Virus record (IMG/VR): IMGVR_UViG_3300020172_004948
Span: 1 to 22,006 of that record
DNA from: a virus
Strand: one strand, 5' to 3'
DNA length: 22,006 bases
The notes beneath the pieces were generated by a model. That model was given only the letters and a program-made list of their open reading frames with translations, searched no databases and was not told the DNA's origin. The translations under genes and the position numbers were made by a program. Of the stretch, positions 7,409 to 14,790 are shown in pieces. Each line of letters starts with the position of its first letter. The first letter of the stretch is position 1.

Positions 7409-7418
7409 TATATATAAA
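7409..7418 (-). promoter_or_regulatory. late promoter element TTTATATATA
   Basis: One-base variant of the consensus, 34 bases before the protease-scaffold ATG. The leader between them carries an AAAAAAAAA run typical of the host group. Confidence 0.58.
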
Positions 7419-7583
7419 CCTATAAATCTGTAGAAATTTCAAAGATGGATTTTTTATGGTAAAATATTATATCGATAGAATAAATCAAAATTGAATAAAC
7501 TTCCCAATGGTATTGAGTGTTTGGTTTGTTCGGTAGAACCATATTTTACTTTATCGAAATTACTTCAATGAATATCTGTGATG
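7419..7583. other. non-coding gap with an AT-rich inverted repeat
   Basis: No coding frame is seen. GTAAAATAT (near 7461) and ATATTTTAC (near 7541) form inverted arms about 75 bases apart, and a small hairpin (TGGTT/AACCA with a GTTC/GAAC core) lies near 7525-7545. There is no T-run next to the hairpin, so a terminator for the 7584 gene is not convincing. Confidence 0.35.
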
Positions 7584-8267
7584 TTAACTATTTAATCTAA
7601 ATCTTAAAGGATCGCAGTAGGTAGAAGGAGGAGGACTTGCACTAGTTGTATCTGGAATACCATCTAAATTCCAATCACAATATGTTAAACCCCATCCAAT
7701 AGTACCATCTGGCGAATCACCACCAACCGGCAATTCGGATTGATTTGTTATCTGAGTCATTAAATGAAACTCAACTACAGTTATTCCAGATTCTAATTTG
7801 AAATATAATTTTTGATTTGCTTTAGCTCTTGTAATTGTTCCAACTCCTAATGAATAACCTACGTTACCAATAGGTTGATTAACCTCTGTGCTAATAAAAA
7901 GTTGATCATAAAAGTTTGTTAAATCAGAAAATGTTTCAAAAGTATATGTATTTTCGGATTTAGTAAAAGATATAGTTAAACCAGGGGCTATTCCGGTTAC
8001 ATAATCTAAATCAACTTGTGGATAAAGCCAAATTGTATCTACTATTGATATAAATTCAAGTGTCGGTGTTCCACTACCACCTGCAGATGATGTGGAATTG
8101 GTATTGATATTAGACAAAGACTCATAAATTCGATTTCTCTTTAAGTATTCTTTTCTTTGTCTTTCACTTATTTCAAGCAATTCTTTTTCTTTAGCAATTT
8201 CAGATTCTCTTCTATACTTTAAATCTTTTTGCATATTTTCCCAAACTTCTTCTAATGACTTTCCCAT
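7584..8267 (-). CDS. putative virion protein with N-terminal coiled coil
   Basis: 227 residues of unknown family. Residues 1-50 are highly charged and helical (MGKSLEEVWENMQKD onwards, rich in Lys, Glu and Arg). A Ser/Asn/Thr/Gly linker near 52-68 follows, then a beta-rich domain with repeated Phe/Tyr/Thr strands. The C-terminus holds a DWNLDGIPDTT segment resembling a short calcium-binding D-x-N-x-D-G-x-P-D loop. A helical base with a beta head is common for phage decoration or fibre-type proteins, which is inference only. It lies directly upstream of the protease-scaffold gene, and its late element ends 4 bases before the ATG, so late expression is likely. No terminator is evident downstream. 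Confidence 0.6.
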   Translation of the reverse strand: MGKSLEEVWENMQKDLKYRRESEIAKEKELLEISERQRKEYLKRNRIYESLSNINTNSTSSAGGSGTPTLEFISIVDTIWLYPQVDLDYVTGIAPGLTISFTKSENTYTFETFSDLTNFYDQLFISTEVNQPIGNVGYSLGVGTITRAKANQKLYFKLESGITVVEFHLMTQITNQSELPVGGDSPDGTIGWGLTYCDWNLDGIPDTTSASPPPSTYCDPLRFRLNS

Positions 8268-8271
8268 GATT

Positions 8272-8281
8272 TATATATTAA
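8272..8281 (-). promoter_or_regulatory. late promoter element TTAATATATA, 4-base spacing
   Basis: Exact copy separated from the ATG at 8267 by AATC. Confidence 0.62.
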
Positions 8282-8458
8282 AAAAAAATAATCTATTTTT
8301 TTGTCTCGACAATATTCTAACTATTAAACTATACACTGTAGTTCAAATCATTCAATCGTGTTTTTTATAAGAAAATATTTAGCAGATATTATAAACTAAA
8401 CCTTGTTTTGTAAATAAAAGGAATAGGTGGATTTTTTATATCCATATACCATAGAGAC
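8282..8458. other. AT-rich divergent intergenic region
   Basis: It separates the minus-strand head module from the plus-strand RNase R island and must hold the promoter of that island. No late element in plus orientation and no clean TAnnTTTG box was found; TTTTATATCC near 8435 is the nearest AT-rich candidate. Confidence 0.35.
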
Positions 8459-8851
8459 ATGATACTTACAAGAGAAATTGAAATAAAAATAAACGAGTCT
8501 AACTATCAGTACTACGAAGAATTGGGATATGACATCTCGATTGGCGAGACCATAACCATACCGGTAGAGTTGCTGCCGAACGGATCGCATTATAAAGTAA
8601 AGTGCAAATGCGACGGCTGTGGAATAGAGAAAGAAGTCATATACAAAAACTACCTAAAATACGACAACGAAAAGTGGGGAGACTATTCCTGTAGAAAATG
8701 CTCGGAGACCAAGCGAAAGGAAACGCTGAGAAAGAACTTCGGAGTAGACTACCCCATACAGAACAAAAAAGTATTGTCGAAGATGAAAAACACCCTTATA
8801 AAGAAATACGGGGTCGACAATATCTCAAAAAAGAACAAAAAAGATGAATAA
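8459..8851 (+). CDS. zinc-finger protein with two YGV repeats, no nuclease domain
   Basis: 130 residues. A four-cysteine zinc finger (CKCDGCG about 50-56, CRKC about 79-82) is followed by two 23-residue units (ETLRKNFGVDYPIQ and NTLIKKYGVDNIS). Both elements match the N-terminal, presumably DNA-binding, part of the endonuclease at 1316-3253. It may be a remnant of a homing endonuclease or a small DNA-binding protein derived from one. The reading frame is intact and the gene overlaps the RNase R start by 8 bases, so the two are probably translationally coupled. No Shine-Dalgarno sequence precedes the ATG. The domain call is moderate; the function is unknown. Confidence 0.6.
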   Translation: MILTREIEIKINESNYQYYEELGYDISIGETITIPVELLPNGSHYKVKCKCDGCGIEKEVIYKNYLKYDNEKWGDYSCRKCSETKRKETLRKNFGVDYPIQNKKVLSKMKNTLIKKYGVDNISKKNKKDE

Positions 8852-10727
8852 AATCAAAGAAGGCGACATATTCGAGTCGCAATTGGAATTCTCCATGTCG
8901 GGAAACGCCACCATAAAGATAGACGGCAGGGAAATCTTCATACACAAGAAGAAGACCGCCAACGCGCTTCACCTGGACACGGCAAGAGTCGAGATATTCC
9001 AAGGACAGAAAAAGCTTGAGGGAAAAGTGATTGAAACGATATCCAGATACAAGACGGAATTCGCCGGAACAGCACAGGTAAACGGCGAGACCGTATTCGT
9101 TGTACCAGACAGCAACAGGATGATAGTAGACTTCTATATAAAAGGAAGCGAGAATATAGAAAACGGACAAAAAGTCCTTGTAGAGTTTCTAGACTGGGAT
9201 CTCGGAAAGAAGTCACCAAGAGGAAAGATCAAGAAAATTCTTGGGCGTTCAGGAGAAAACAACGCAGAGATGAACGCGATAATGTACGAATACGGCCTAC
9301 CAGTCGAATTTCCACAAGAAGTCATAGACGAATCAGAGCTCGTTCCCGAAGAGATTAGCGAGGACGAGATAAAGTCGAGAAGAGACATGCGATCCACCGT
9401 CACTATAACGATAGACCCGGTAGATGCCAAGGATTTCGACGACGCCATATCTATCGACATGAGAGATCTAAACAACATAGAAGTCGGTATTCACATAGCA
9501 GACGTCTCGCACTACGTAAAGTCAGGGACAGAGCTGGACAAAGAAGCGTTCAAGAGAGCCACTTCGGTATATCTAGTAGATAGATGCGTGCCTATGCTCC
9601 CAGAGAGGCTCTCAAACGGGATATGCTCTTTGAAGCCAAACGTGGACAGGCTTGCGTTCTCGGTAGTTCTAACTCTAGACAAAGACGGAAACATAAAAGA
9701 CACTTGGCAGGGAAAGACCGTCATACACTCTGATAGAAGGTTCGCATATGAAGAGGCACAAGATATAATCGAAGGGTTGGATGGAGACTATTTCAGAGAA
9801 ATCAGGCAGCTAGACTCTATGGCGAGAAAAATAAGAAAGTCCAGGATAAAAGAAGGATCTATCGAGATGGGTGGATTGGAAGTGAAGTTCGTTCTGGCAG
9901 AAGACAACAAAAAGCCGATAGGAGTCTACTTCAAAGAGCAGAAAGAAGCGAACAAGCTTATCGAAGAATACATGCTTCTGGCGAACAAGTCTGTCGCCAA
10001 GCGGCTTGCCACAGACCAATGGCACAACGTATACAGAGTTCACGACCGACCGAACGGAGAAAAGCTGGCAGCACTTCAGAGCATATGTACCAACTTTGGA
10101 TACACGCTAGAGCTAGACGATGAAGGAGACTCGCTGAAGAAGAACCTAAACCAGCTTCTAAAGGAAATCAAAGGAAAGCCAGAAGAAAACATGATCGAGA
10201 CGCTGGTTACTAGATCGATGTCAAAAGCGGTATATACCATAAAGAACATAGGACACTATGGATTGGGTTTCACTCACTATTCGCACTTCACATCGCCGAT
10301 AAGGAGATATCCCGACCTCATAACTCACAGGATACTATTCGATAGACTGACCACCAACAAGCAGGGAAATCCTACGGTCATAGAAGATCAGGCAAAATGG
10401 TGCTCTAGCAGAGAGCTGATAGCATCCAAGGCGCAGCGAGAATCTATAAAGTACAAGCAGATTGAATATCTGCAAGACAAAGTCGGGCAAGTATTCGACG
10501 GAATCGTAACCGGAGTGATGGAGAGAGGAATCTATGCGGAAATAGAGGAAAACAAATGCGAGGGCATGATAAGGCTAGAGACGTTGAACGGAAAATGGAC
10601 GGCGAACGTAGACAAATACTTCGCGAGCAACGAGCTTGGAGACCAGATCAGGCTTGGGGATCCTATTAAAGTGGTGGTGGCATCGGTCGACCTAGAAAAA
10701 AGGCAGATAAATTTCACAAGATTCTAA
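8844..10727 (+). CDS. rnr: RNase R/RNase II family 3'-5' exoribonuclease
   Basis: 627 residues. N-terminal OB (cold-shock-like) domains occupy about 1-150. The RNB catalytic domain begins near 175 with TITIDPVDAKDFDDAISI, whose D191, D197, D199 and D200 correspond to the four metal-binding aspartates of RNase II. HIADVSHYV, PMLPERLSNGICSLKP and GLGFTHYSHFTSPIRRYPDL complete the signature; the last is the RNR form. A C-terminal S1 domain (about 535-627) ends the protein. Compared with E. coli RNase R it lacks the N-terminal helix-turn-helix and the Lys-rich tail. It degrades RNA processively from the 3' end, including structured RNA. The gene is second in a plus-strand island without a late promoter element, so early or middle expression is likely. 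All catalytic residues are present. Confidence 0.93.
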   Translation: MNKIKEGDIFESQLEFSMSGNATIKIDGREIFIHKKKTANALHLDTARVEIFQGQKKLEGKVIETISRYKTEFAGTAQVNGETVFVVPDSNRMIVDFYIKGSENIENGQKVLVEFLDWDLGKKSPRGKIKKILGRSGENNAEMNAIMYEYGLPVEFPQEVIDESELVPEEISEDEIKSRRDMRSTVTITIDPVDAKDFDDAISIDMRDLNNIEVGIHIADVSHYVKSGTELDKEAFKRATSVYLVDRCVPMLPERLSNGICSLKPNVDRLAFSVVLTLDKDGNIKDTWQGKTVIHSDRRFAYEEAQDIIEGLDGDYFREIRQLDSMARKIRKSRIKEGSIEMGGLEVKFVLAEDNKKPIGVYFKEQKEANKLIEEYMLLANKSVAKRLATDQWHNVYRVHDRPNGEKLAALQSICTNFGYTLELDDEGDSLKKNLNQLLKEIKGKPEENMIETLVTRSMSKAVYTIKNIGHYGLGFTHYSHFTSPIRRYPDLITHRILFDRLTTNKQGNPTVIEDQAKWCSSRELIASKAQRESIKYKQIEYLQDKVGQVFDGIVTGVMERGIYAEIEENKCEGMIRLETLNGKWTANVDKYFASNELGDQIRLGDPIKVVVASVDLEKRQINFTRF

Positions 10728-10729
10728 AT

Positions 10730-11152
10730 ATGAAGCCATTCGACATAGAGGTGTCGCTAGCAGACAACACTCTCGACCAATACGAAAATATGATGTCTAG
10801 ACATAGAGAATGGAAAGGCTTCAAGAGAGAGATAAGGCTAGCGAACCTTCTAGAGTCTGGGAAAAAGATACAATTCGACATAGAGTCGATATCTATGCGA
10901 GTGCCTCTTGGATGCGAGGAGAAGATAGCATCTATTCAGCTTACTGCGCTAGAGATAAAAAGCATCCGATTCATACTGAAAGAAGAAAAAGTGCTGAAGC
11001 TCACTCTGAAATGCATAGCATTGGAGACTCCGATGGGAAAGATTGTAAGGGATTTGATGGCAGCATTGGTTCCTATAGAGATTAGACAGCATGTATCGGA
11101 TGGAAATATAGTCTACTTCTATGTAGACTCGCCCGAAAATAACGCAGCATAA
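10730..11152 (+). CDS. unknown protein downstream of RNase R
   Basis: 140 residues, starting 2 bases after the RNase R stop, so it is clearly in the same transcript. There is no signal peptide or membrane segment. The middle (about 45-115) alternates hydrophobic and charged residues (RFILKEEKVLKLTLKCIALE), consistent with a small alpha/beta or beta-sandwich protein. No motif was recognised. Tight coupling to the nuclease suggests a partner or accessory role, which is inference. A bidirectional terminator overlaps its end. Confidence 0.65.
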   Translation: MKPFDIEVSLADNTLDQYENMMSRHREWKGFKREIRLANLLESGKKIQFDIESISMRVPLGCEEKIASIQLTALEIKSIRFILKEEKVLKLTLKCIALETPMGKIVRDLMAALVPIEIRQHVSDGNIVYFYVDSPENNAA

Positions 11153-11182
11153 AAAAGCCACTCGATTGAGTGGCTTTCTTTT
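11151..11182. terminator. bidirectional terminator between the RNase R island and portal gene
   Basis: Perfect stem GCCACTC/GAGTGGC with GATT loop, A-run before and T-rich run (TTTCTTTTT) after. It sits between the convergent ends of the 10730 gene and the portal gene and serves both strands. Confidence 0.88.
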
Positions 11183-11208
11183 TATCTGTTGTTAAAGAAA
11201 GAATTCTT

Positions 11209-12912
11209 TTAGAATTCGAATTCTCCACCGCCTTGTGCAGGAGCTTCAGGTGCAGCTTGACCACCACCTTGTGCAGGAGCTTCAGGAGCAGCTTGAGCAC
11301 CTCCTTGGGCAGGCATTTCGCTACCGCCTTGTGCAGGCATTCCTCCTTCTGATCCAGCACCACCTTCCGGTCCAGCGCCAACACCACCAAGACCATCTTT
11401 TGCCCAGTATTTTAGGTTTTCCGCCTTTTCTTCTGGAGTAAGCTTGAATACGTTGTCCATAATCCATTCGATGTGGAAATAAGGCTTCTCGCCATTCATG
11501 ATACCAGTAAGCGTGGTTATCGCTTCGGCTCTCTTTGCCAAGTTGTTTATCTTCTTCCACTCCTCGAATATCTGGTTCGTGTAGAAAACGATATCCATCT
11601 GGTTAAGAATAATCTCATCTTCTTTCAGCTCAGGAAACTCGATAAGCATCTGCAGCTTTAGAGGCTTGACTATAAGCTCTTTGAAGTTTGCTCTAATTCT
11701 TCCGATAAAGTTATGGAATTTGATTTCGTCTCTCGTCATCTCGGCAGCGCCGTCTACGAGATTTCCTCCACCGCTTTCGCCTTCGAATCGGGTCAATGGA
11801 ATTTTAGATGCTCTTTTAAGCGCCTGGTGAAACCATTTTAGCATAGATTCCTCGTTGAGGTCATGTCCTTGTGGAGAGACAAGCTCCATATTTGGAGTTC
11901 CTCCGTCTCCTTCTGGAAACCATATCTGCTTGTTGTATGGAAGATGCTTCGCCCCGTTAAGAGTAAGCGTTCCCAATGTATCATCCCATTCGACTTCTTC
12001 CGAATAGTCATGAATAAGTTGTCCAATCTGTTCTTCTGCCCTTTGTCTAGAAAGGCCTTTGATTGGAATAGTAAACTTTTGATATATCGTCGCGTTTATC
12101 ACGTTGAACATGATTCGAGTCTGCTCGAGAATCTTCAATTGATTGTATGGCTTGATAAGTCCTTCTACATAAGAAGTTTCAGAATAATCATTTTGTGTAG
12201 AATAGGAAACAAAGACAATCTGTGAATCTAGGAAGATCCTTCTCAATTGAGGATCTTCAGGAAACTGTATCCAAAGGTGTCCTACGTTTGGCTCGTATGC
12301 AGGAACAAGCGTTTCTGGTCTAAGCCTGTTGAAAGCGATGATATTCTTCTTCTTGTCGTCATATACAATCTCGATCGCGACATAGCCGTCTATGAGAAAG
12401 TCTTTCATCATGTTCCATGCGGTTATGCTATCAGAGAATCCATACTTGCTGTATATCTTTTCAAAATATTCTTGGTATTTGTCGGTTATTTCTTGAGAAT
12501 AGTCGTTAGAAATCGGCCTAGGTGAACAAAAGTCTCTATCGTCGTTGTATACGATGCATTCGTCAGCGACTGCGCTGACCATGTCTCTTATCTCGTCCTT
12601 GATAGAATATTCTCTAAGAATCCTTCTCTTGTCGCCATATGCCTTGTCTAGGTAAGGAATCGATTTCCTGTTTAGAACAGACGCGACGGCCCTTTGACTA
12701 AAAAAATCATACATCGAATTTCCTTTGGCAGCGTATGGATCTTCATTGATTCCGATACCTACCTGGTTCCTGATAATCATATCATCATAGTTCATGCCAT
12801 AGTTCGACAGTGTTCTCAATATCCGGCTGAAGAGTCCTTTGTTCTCTACCGCTGAGTTTACGAAGCCCATGCCCTGTCCTTCTTTGTTGCTATTGTAATT
12901 ATATGATGCCAT
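11209..12912 (-). CDS. portal protein, T4 gp20-like
   Basis: 567 residues from the chosen start. The core (about 60-510) has the gp20 layout: a charged clip/stem region, LIKPYNQLKILEQTRIMF followed by INATIYQKFTIPI, the paired SRQRAEEQ helix and a late SGGGNLVDGAAEMTRDEIKF segment. It forms the dodecameric ring at the head vertex through which DNA is packaged. The last 60 residues are a Gly/Ala/Pro/Gln-rich tail not usual in gp20. An in-frame extension to 12999 would translate the upstream terminator and the promoter, so the ATG at 12912 (MASYNYNSNKEG), 22 bases after a late element, is preferred. The neighbouring gene order differs from T4 because the RNase R island lies between portal and protease. 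Confidence 0.88.
   Translation of the reverse strand: MASYNYNSNKEGQGMGFVNSAVENKGLFSRILRTLSNYGMNYDDMIIRNQVGIGINEDPYAAKGNSMYDFFSQRAVASVLNRKSIPYLDKAYGDKRRILREYSIKDEIRDMVSAVADECIVYNDDRDFCSPRPISNDYSQEITDKYQEYFEKIYSKYGFSDSITAWNMMKDFLIDGYVAIEIVYDDKKKNIIAFNRLRPETLVPAYEPNVGHLWIQFPEDPQLRRIFLDSQIVFVSYSTQNDYSETSYVEGLIKPYNQLKILEQTRIMFNVINATIYQKFTIPIKGLSRQRAEEQIGQLIHDYSEEVEWDDTLGTLTLNGAKHLPYNKQIWFPEGDGGTPNMELVSPQGHDLNEESMLKWFHQALKRASKIPLTRFEGESGGGNLVDGAAEMTRDEIKFHNFIGRIRANFKELIVKPLKLQMLIEFPELKEDEIILNQMDIVFYTNQIFEEWKKINNLAKRAEAITTLTGIMNGEKPYFHIEWIMDNVFKLTPEEKAENLKYWAKDGLGGVGAGPEGGAGSEGGMPAQGGSEMPAQGGAQAAPEAPAQGGGQAAPEAPAQGGGEFEF
11231..11302 (-). repeat. 36-base direct repeat in the portal C-terminal tail
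   Basis: Two nearly identical copies starting at 11231 and 11267 code for (Q)AAPEAPAQGGG. A more diverged GGSEMPAQGG unit lies next to them. Confidence 0.7.
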
Positions 12913-12934
12913 TAAAATTATTAAAATTTTAAGG

Positions 12935-12944
12935 TATATATAAA
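12935..12944 (-). promoter_or_regulatory. late promoter element TTTATATATA, portal gene
   Basis: One-base variant of the consensus, 22 bases before the portal ATG and just downstream of the terminator at 12984-13014. Confidence 0.6.
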
Positions 12945-12983
12945 ATATCGAGCCCCTCTCCGAGGCCAGAATCTTAGGAACAT

Positions 12984-13014
12984 AAAAAAAGGGTAGCAAA
13001 CGCTACCCTTTTTT
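12984..13014 (-). terminator. terminator after the 13027 gene
   Basis: Perfect stem GGGTAGC/GCTACCC with AAAC loop, seven A before and six T after. It ends the 13027-13473 transcript and rules out the longer portal start. Confidence 0.88.
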
Positions 13015-13026
13015 CGGATATTTTTT

Positions 13027-13473
13027 TTAGATATAGAAGCTTCTGTTTACGACTTTCAATTCGTCTCGATTTACATCGATGTCGCCAAGTAGCTTCTGAA
13101 CGTCGTTCCTGTAGTTTGTAAGATGTCCTAATAGCTTTTCATAAGACTTCACCGATTGGCGATCTAAGAACAGGTTTCCGTCCGACCATCTAATCTCTCC
13201 GCCTTGCTTTATCTTGGCATTTACACGATGAGTGTTCGTGTCTGATTGAAAGATGCACATAATCGTGTTCGCTTCTTTTTCCTTTACTATAAGAGCAGAA
13301 TGGAACTTCGCGTTCTTGAATGGTCTAACTTCTCCGACCAGTATATTGAATTTGAGATTGTTTATTTTTTTTCTCTCCAAATCGTTTGCATGGTCGATAA
13401 GATCGATCGCCTTTTGCTTTTGTCCGAAAGATGATAGTTTTTCCGCTGCTGATATGTAAGTAGAGTATTTCAT
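13027..13473 (-). CDS. unknown protein with a host-type promoter
   Basis: 148 residues, no recognised family. The N-terminal 35 residues (MKYSTYISAAEKLSSFGQKQ onwards) look like a helical hairpin, followed by a small beta-rich part (about 45-110) and a C-terminal helix. There is no membrane segment or signal peptide. It forms a single-gene unit: a TATCTTTG box lies upstream, followed by an A-rich leader, and a strong terminator lies downstream. Unlike its neighbours it has no late element, so early expression by host RNA polymerase is likely, despite its position between the portal gene and another late gene. Confidence 0.65.
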   Translation of the reverse strand: MKYSTYISAAEKLSSFGQKQKAIDLIDHANDLERKKINNLKFNILVGEVRPFKNAKFHSALIVKEKEANTIMCIFQSDTNTHRVNAKIKQGGEIRWSDGNLFLDRQSVKSYEKLLGHLTNYRNDVQKLLGDIDVNRDELKVVNRSFYI

Positions 13474-13505
13474 AAAAGAGATTTTTTTTTCGTTTTTTTA
13501 CTCTA

Positions 13506-13536
13506 CAAAGATATGCCTTTTTTACTTCCCACCATA
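13506..13536 (-). promoter_or_regulatory. Bacteroidota-type promoter (TATG-N19-TATCTTTG)
   Basis: In the minus orientation an exact TAnnTTTG -7 box (13506-13513) is preceded 19 bases upstream by TATG (13533-13536), one mismatch from the -33 TTTG. It overlaps the 3' end of the 13522 gene and drives the 13027-13473 gene. Confidence 0.5.
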
Positions 13537-14217
13537 CTTTTTAAGGCTTTTTTGTATCCTATCTATATGACCTTTCATGACTTTGTATTTATCTGATATA
13601 TCGTTGTTTATGTCATAGAATTCGTCTATCATAGACTTCATCATCTCTTGGTTTCTCTGAGACTTGGTTTCTAGCTTTTTCTGCCATATCTCCATAAGCT
13701 TCTTTGGATCGTATGTCGCCTTGGGATGCTGCGAGAAAAAGAATCTAGGCAGCATTTCCATGTGTATCTTGTGTACCATCTTTATCTGTATCGCGTTGTA
13801 TTCCATAAGCGCGTATTCGAAACCAAACCTGACAAGCTCTTTGTACATACCGACATAGTCTACTTTCAGAAAAGAATCTTTTTCGAAATACTCTTCGATT
13901 ATGTATTTGTCGAATATCAGAGCTCTTATCTCCAAAGGTATGAAGTTTAGATTCACTGCCATCACAACGATCTGGTTTCCAAAATTCCTCTGTTCCACGA
14001 CGAATACCGGAGAATACTTCATCCAATTCGAGTCGTCTAGATAGTGAAGGAAGTAGAATCCTCCTGCCTGTATATCAGCAGTGCCTTTAGAGGTCACCAT
14101 TTTGTCGCTTTTCGAGTATTTTTCCGCGAAGAAGAACGAATTGTTCCTGAAGTTTTCCTCTATCCCGTTTCCATAAACCAGCAGGTTCAATCGAACTCTT
14201 TCTTCCAATGCACCCAT
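13522..14217 (-). CDS. conserved phage protein, possibly structural
   Basis: 231 residues from ATG 14217 (MGALEERVRLNLL). A longer frame to 14298 would cross the divergent promoter and is rejected. The central block GGFYFLHYLDD, then YSPVFVVE and VNLNFIPLEIRALIFDKY, resembles a segment found in proteins of marine T4-like phages (F/Y-x-Y-D...P-L/V...G.N.HYLP...R..L.D); this is from memory and not a certain match. The C-terminal third is helical and basic (KKLETKSQRNQEMMKSMIDE). It is divergent from the gp4-like gene, with which it shares an AT-rich palindromic promoter. In T4, gene 2 (DNA end protector) neighbours gene 4, so a head-completion role is conceivable but unproven. Confidence 0.62.
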   Translation of the reverse strand: MGALEERVRLNLLVYGNGIEENFRNNSFFFAEKYSKSDKMVTSKGTADIQAGGFYFLHYLDDSNWMKYSPVFVVEQRNFGNQIVVMAVNLNFIPLEIRALIFDKYIIEEYFEKDSFLKVDYVGMYKELVRFGFEYALMEYNAIQIKMVHKIHMEMLPRFFFSQHPKATYDPKKLMEIWQKKLETKSQRNQEMMKSMIDEFYDINNDISDKYKVMKGHIDRIQKSLKKYGGK

Positions 14218-14233
14218 ATGTAAAGTTTTTTCT

Positions 14234-14245
14234 TTTATATATAAA
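14234..14245. promoter_or_regulatory. palindromic bidirectional late promoter
   Basis: TTTATATATAAA is a perfect palindrome that supplies the element to both divergent genes: 18 bases before ATG 14217 (minus) and 19 bases before ATG 14263 (plus). On the plus strand it also contains TATAAATA, the T4 late consensus. Confidence 0.6.
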
Positions 14246-14262
14246 TAAAAAGAATCGACTGC

Positions 14263-14790
14263 ATGATAAATTCCAAGCCCAACAACAGCAAATACCATGG
14301 TGGAAACTTCATACCGACCAACAAAGACAAAGTGCTAAAGCTGAACGCGCAAGGCGGAGTCTATTACAGAAGCTCTTGGGAGCAAAAGATAATGGTCTGG
14401 TTGGATCTTAAAGAAGAAATATTCCAATGGGGCGCAGAATGCCTAGAAATACCTTATCAGATGACTCACTTCGAAAACGGAGACTCGAGAATAAAGGCAC
14501 ATAGATACTACCCAGACTTCTTCTACAGAATGAGAGGAGCAGACGGCGTCTTGAAAGAAGTCGTGGTCGAGGTCAAGCCTATGAAAGAATACAAGATGGT
14601 TATAGCTCTTACAGAAGGCAAGCTCACGGTTCCCGATAAAGGAATGAAGAAGCTAAAAAGCTTTGAGTACGACCTGAAGATGGCTTATAAGAACAAGCAA
14701 AAATGGGAGACGATGATAAACTGGTGCAACAAAAAGGGATTCTCGTTCATCATAATAACCGAGGAAAACCTAAAAAACTTTAGTGTATAA
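14263..14790 (+). CDS. head completion protein, T4 gp4-like nuclease fold
   Basis: 175 residues. VYYRSSWEQKIMVWLD (about 33-48), FQWGAECLEIPY, HRYYPDFFYRM (about 80-90) and EVVVEVKPMKEY (about 99-110) are the gp4/gp50 signature. PD at 84-85 with E103-x-K105 forms a PD-(D/E)xK-type active site. The C-terminus WETMINWCNKKGFSFIIITE is likewise typical. T4 gp4 acts after packaging, trimming or sealing the DNA end so that the tail can join. The ATG at 14263 lies directly after the shared promoter. The gene converges on the membrane-protein gene, overlapping by 11 bases. It is the only plus-strand gene in this part of the head region. Confidence 0.9.
   Translation: MINSKPNNSKYHGGNFIPTNKDKVLKLNAQGGVYYRSSWEQKIMVWLDLKEEIFQWGAECLEIPYQMTHFENGDSRIKAHRYYPDFFYRMRGADGVLKEVVVEVKPMKEYKMVIALTEGKLTVPDKGMKKLKSFEYDLKMAYKNKQKWETMINWCNKKGFSFIIITEENLKNFSV

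Noticed and set aside
10810-11085. A second plus-strand frame of 91 codons inside the 10730 gene
   Set aside because: It is a different frame of the same strand within a gene tightly coupled to RNase R; its composition (Arg/Ser-rich) looks like an out-of-frame reading.
11170-11441. Plus-strand frames over the portal C-terminal repeat
   Set aside because: They are shadows of the Gly/Ala/Gln repeat codons of the portal gene and have no promoter or conserved features.
12913-12999. N-terminal extension of the portal protein to 12999
   Set aside because: It would translate the terminator of the upstream gene and the late promoter; the ATG at 12912 is preferred.
14218-14298. N-terminal extension of the 13522 protein to 14298
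   Set aside because: It runs through the divergent promoter and into the gp4-like gene on the other strand.
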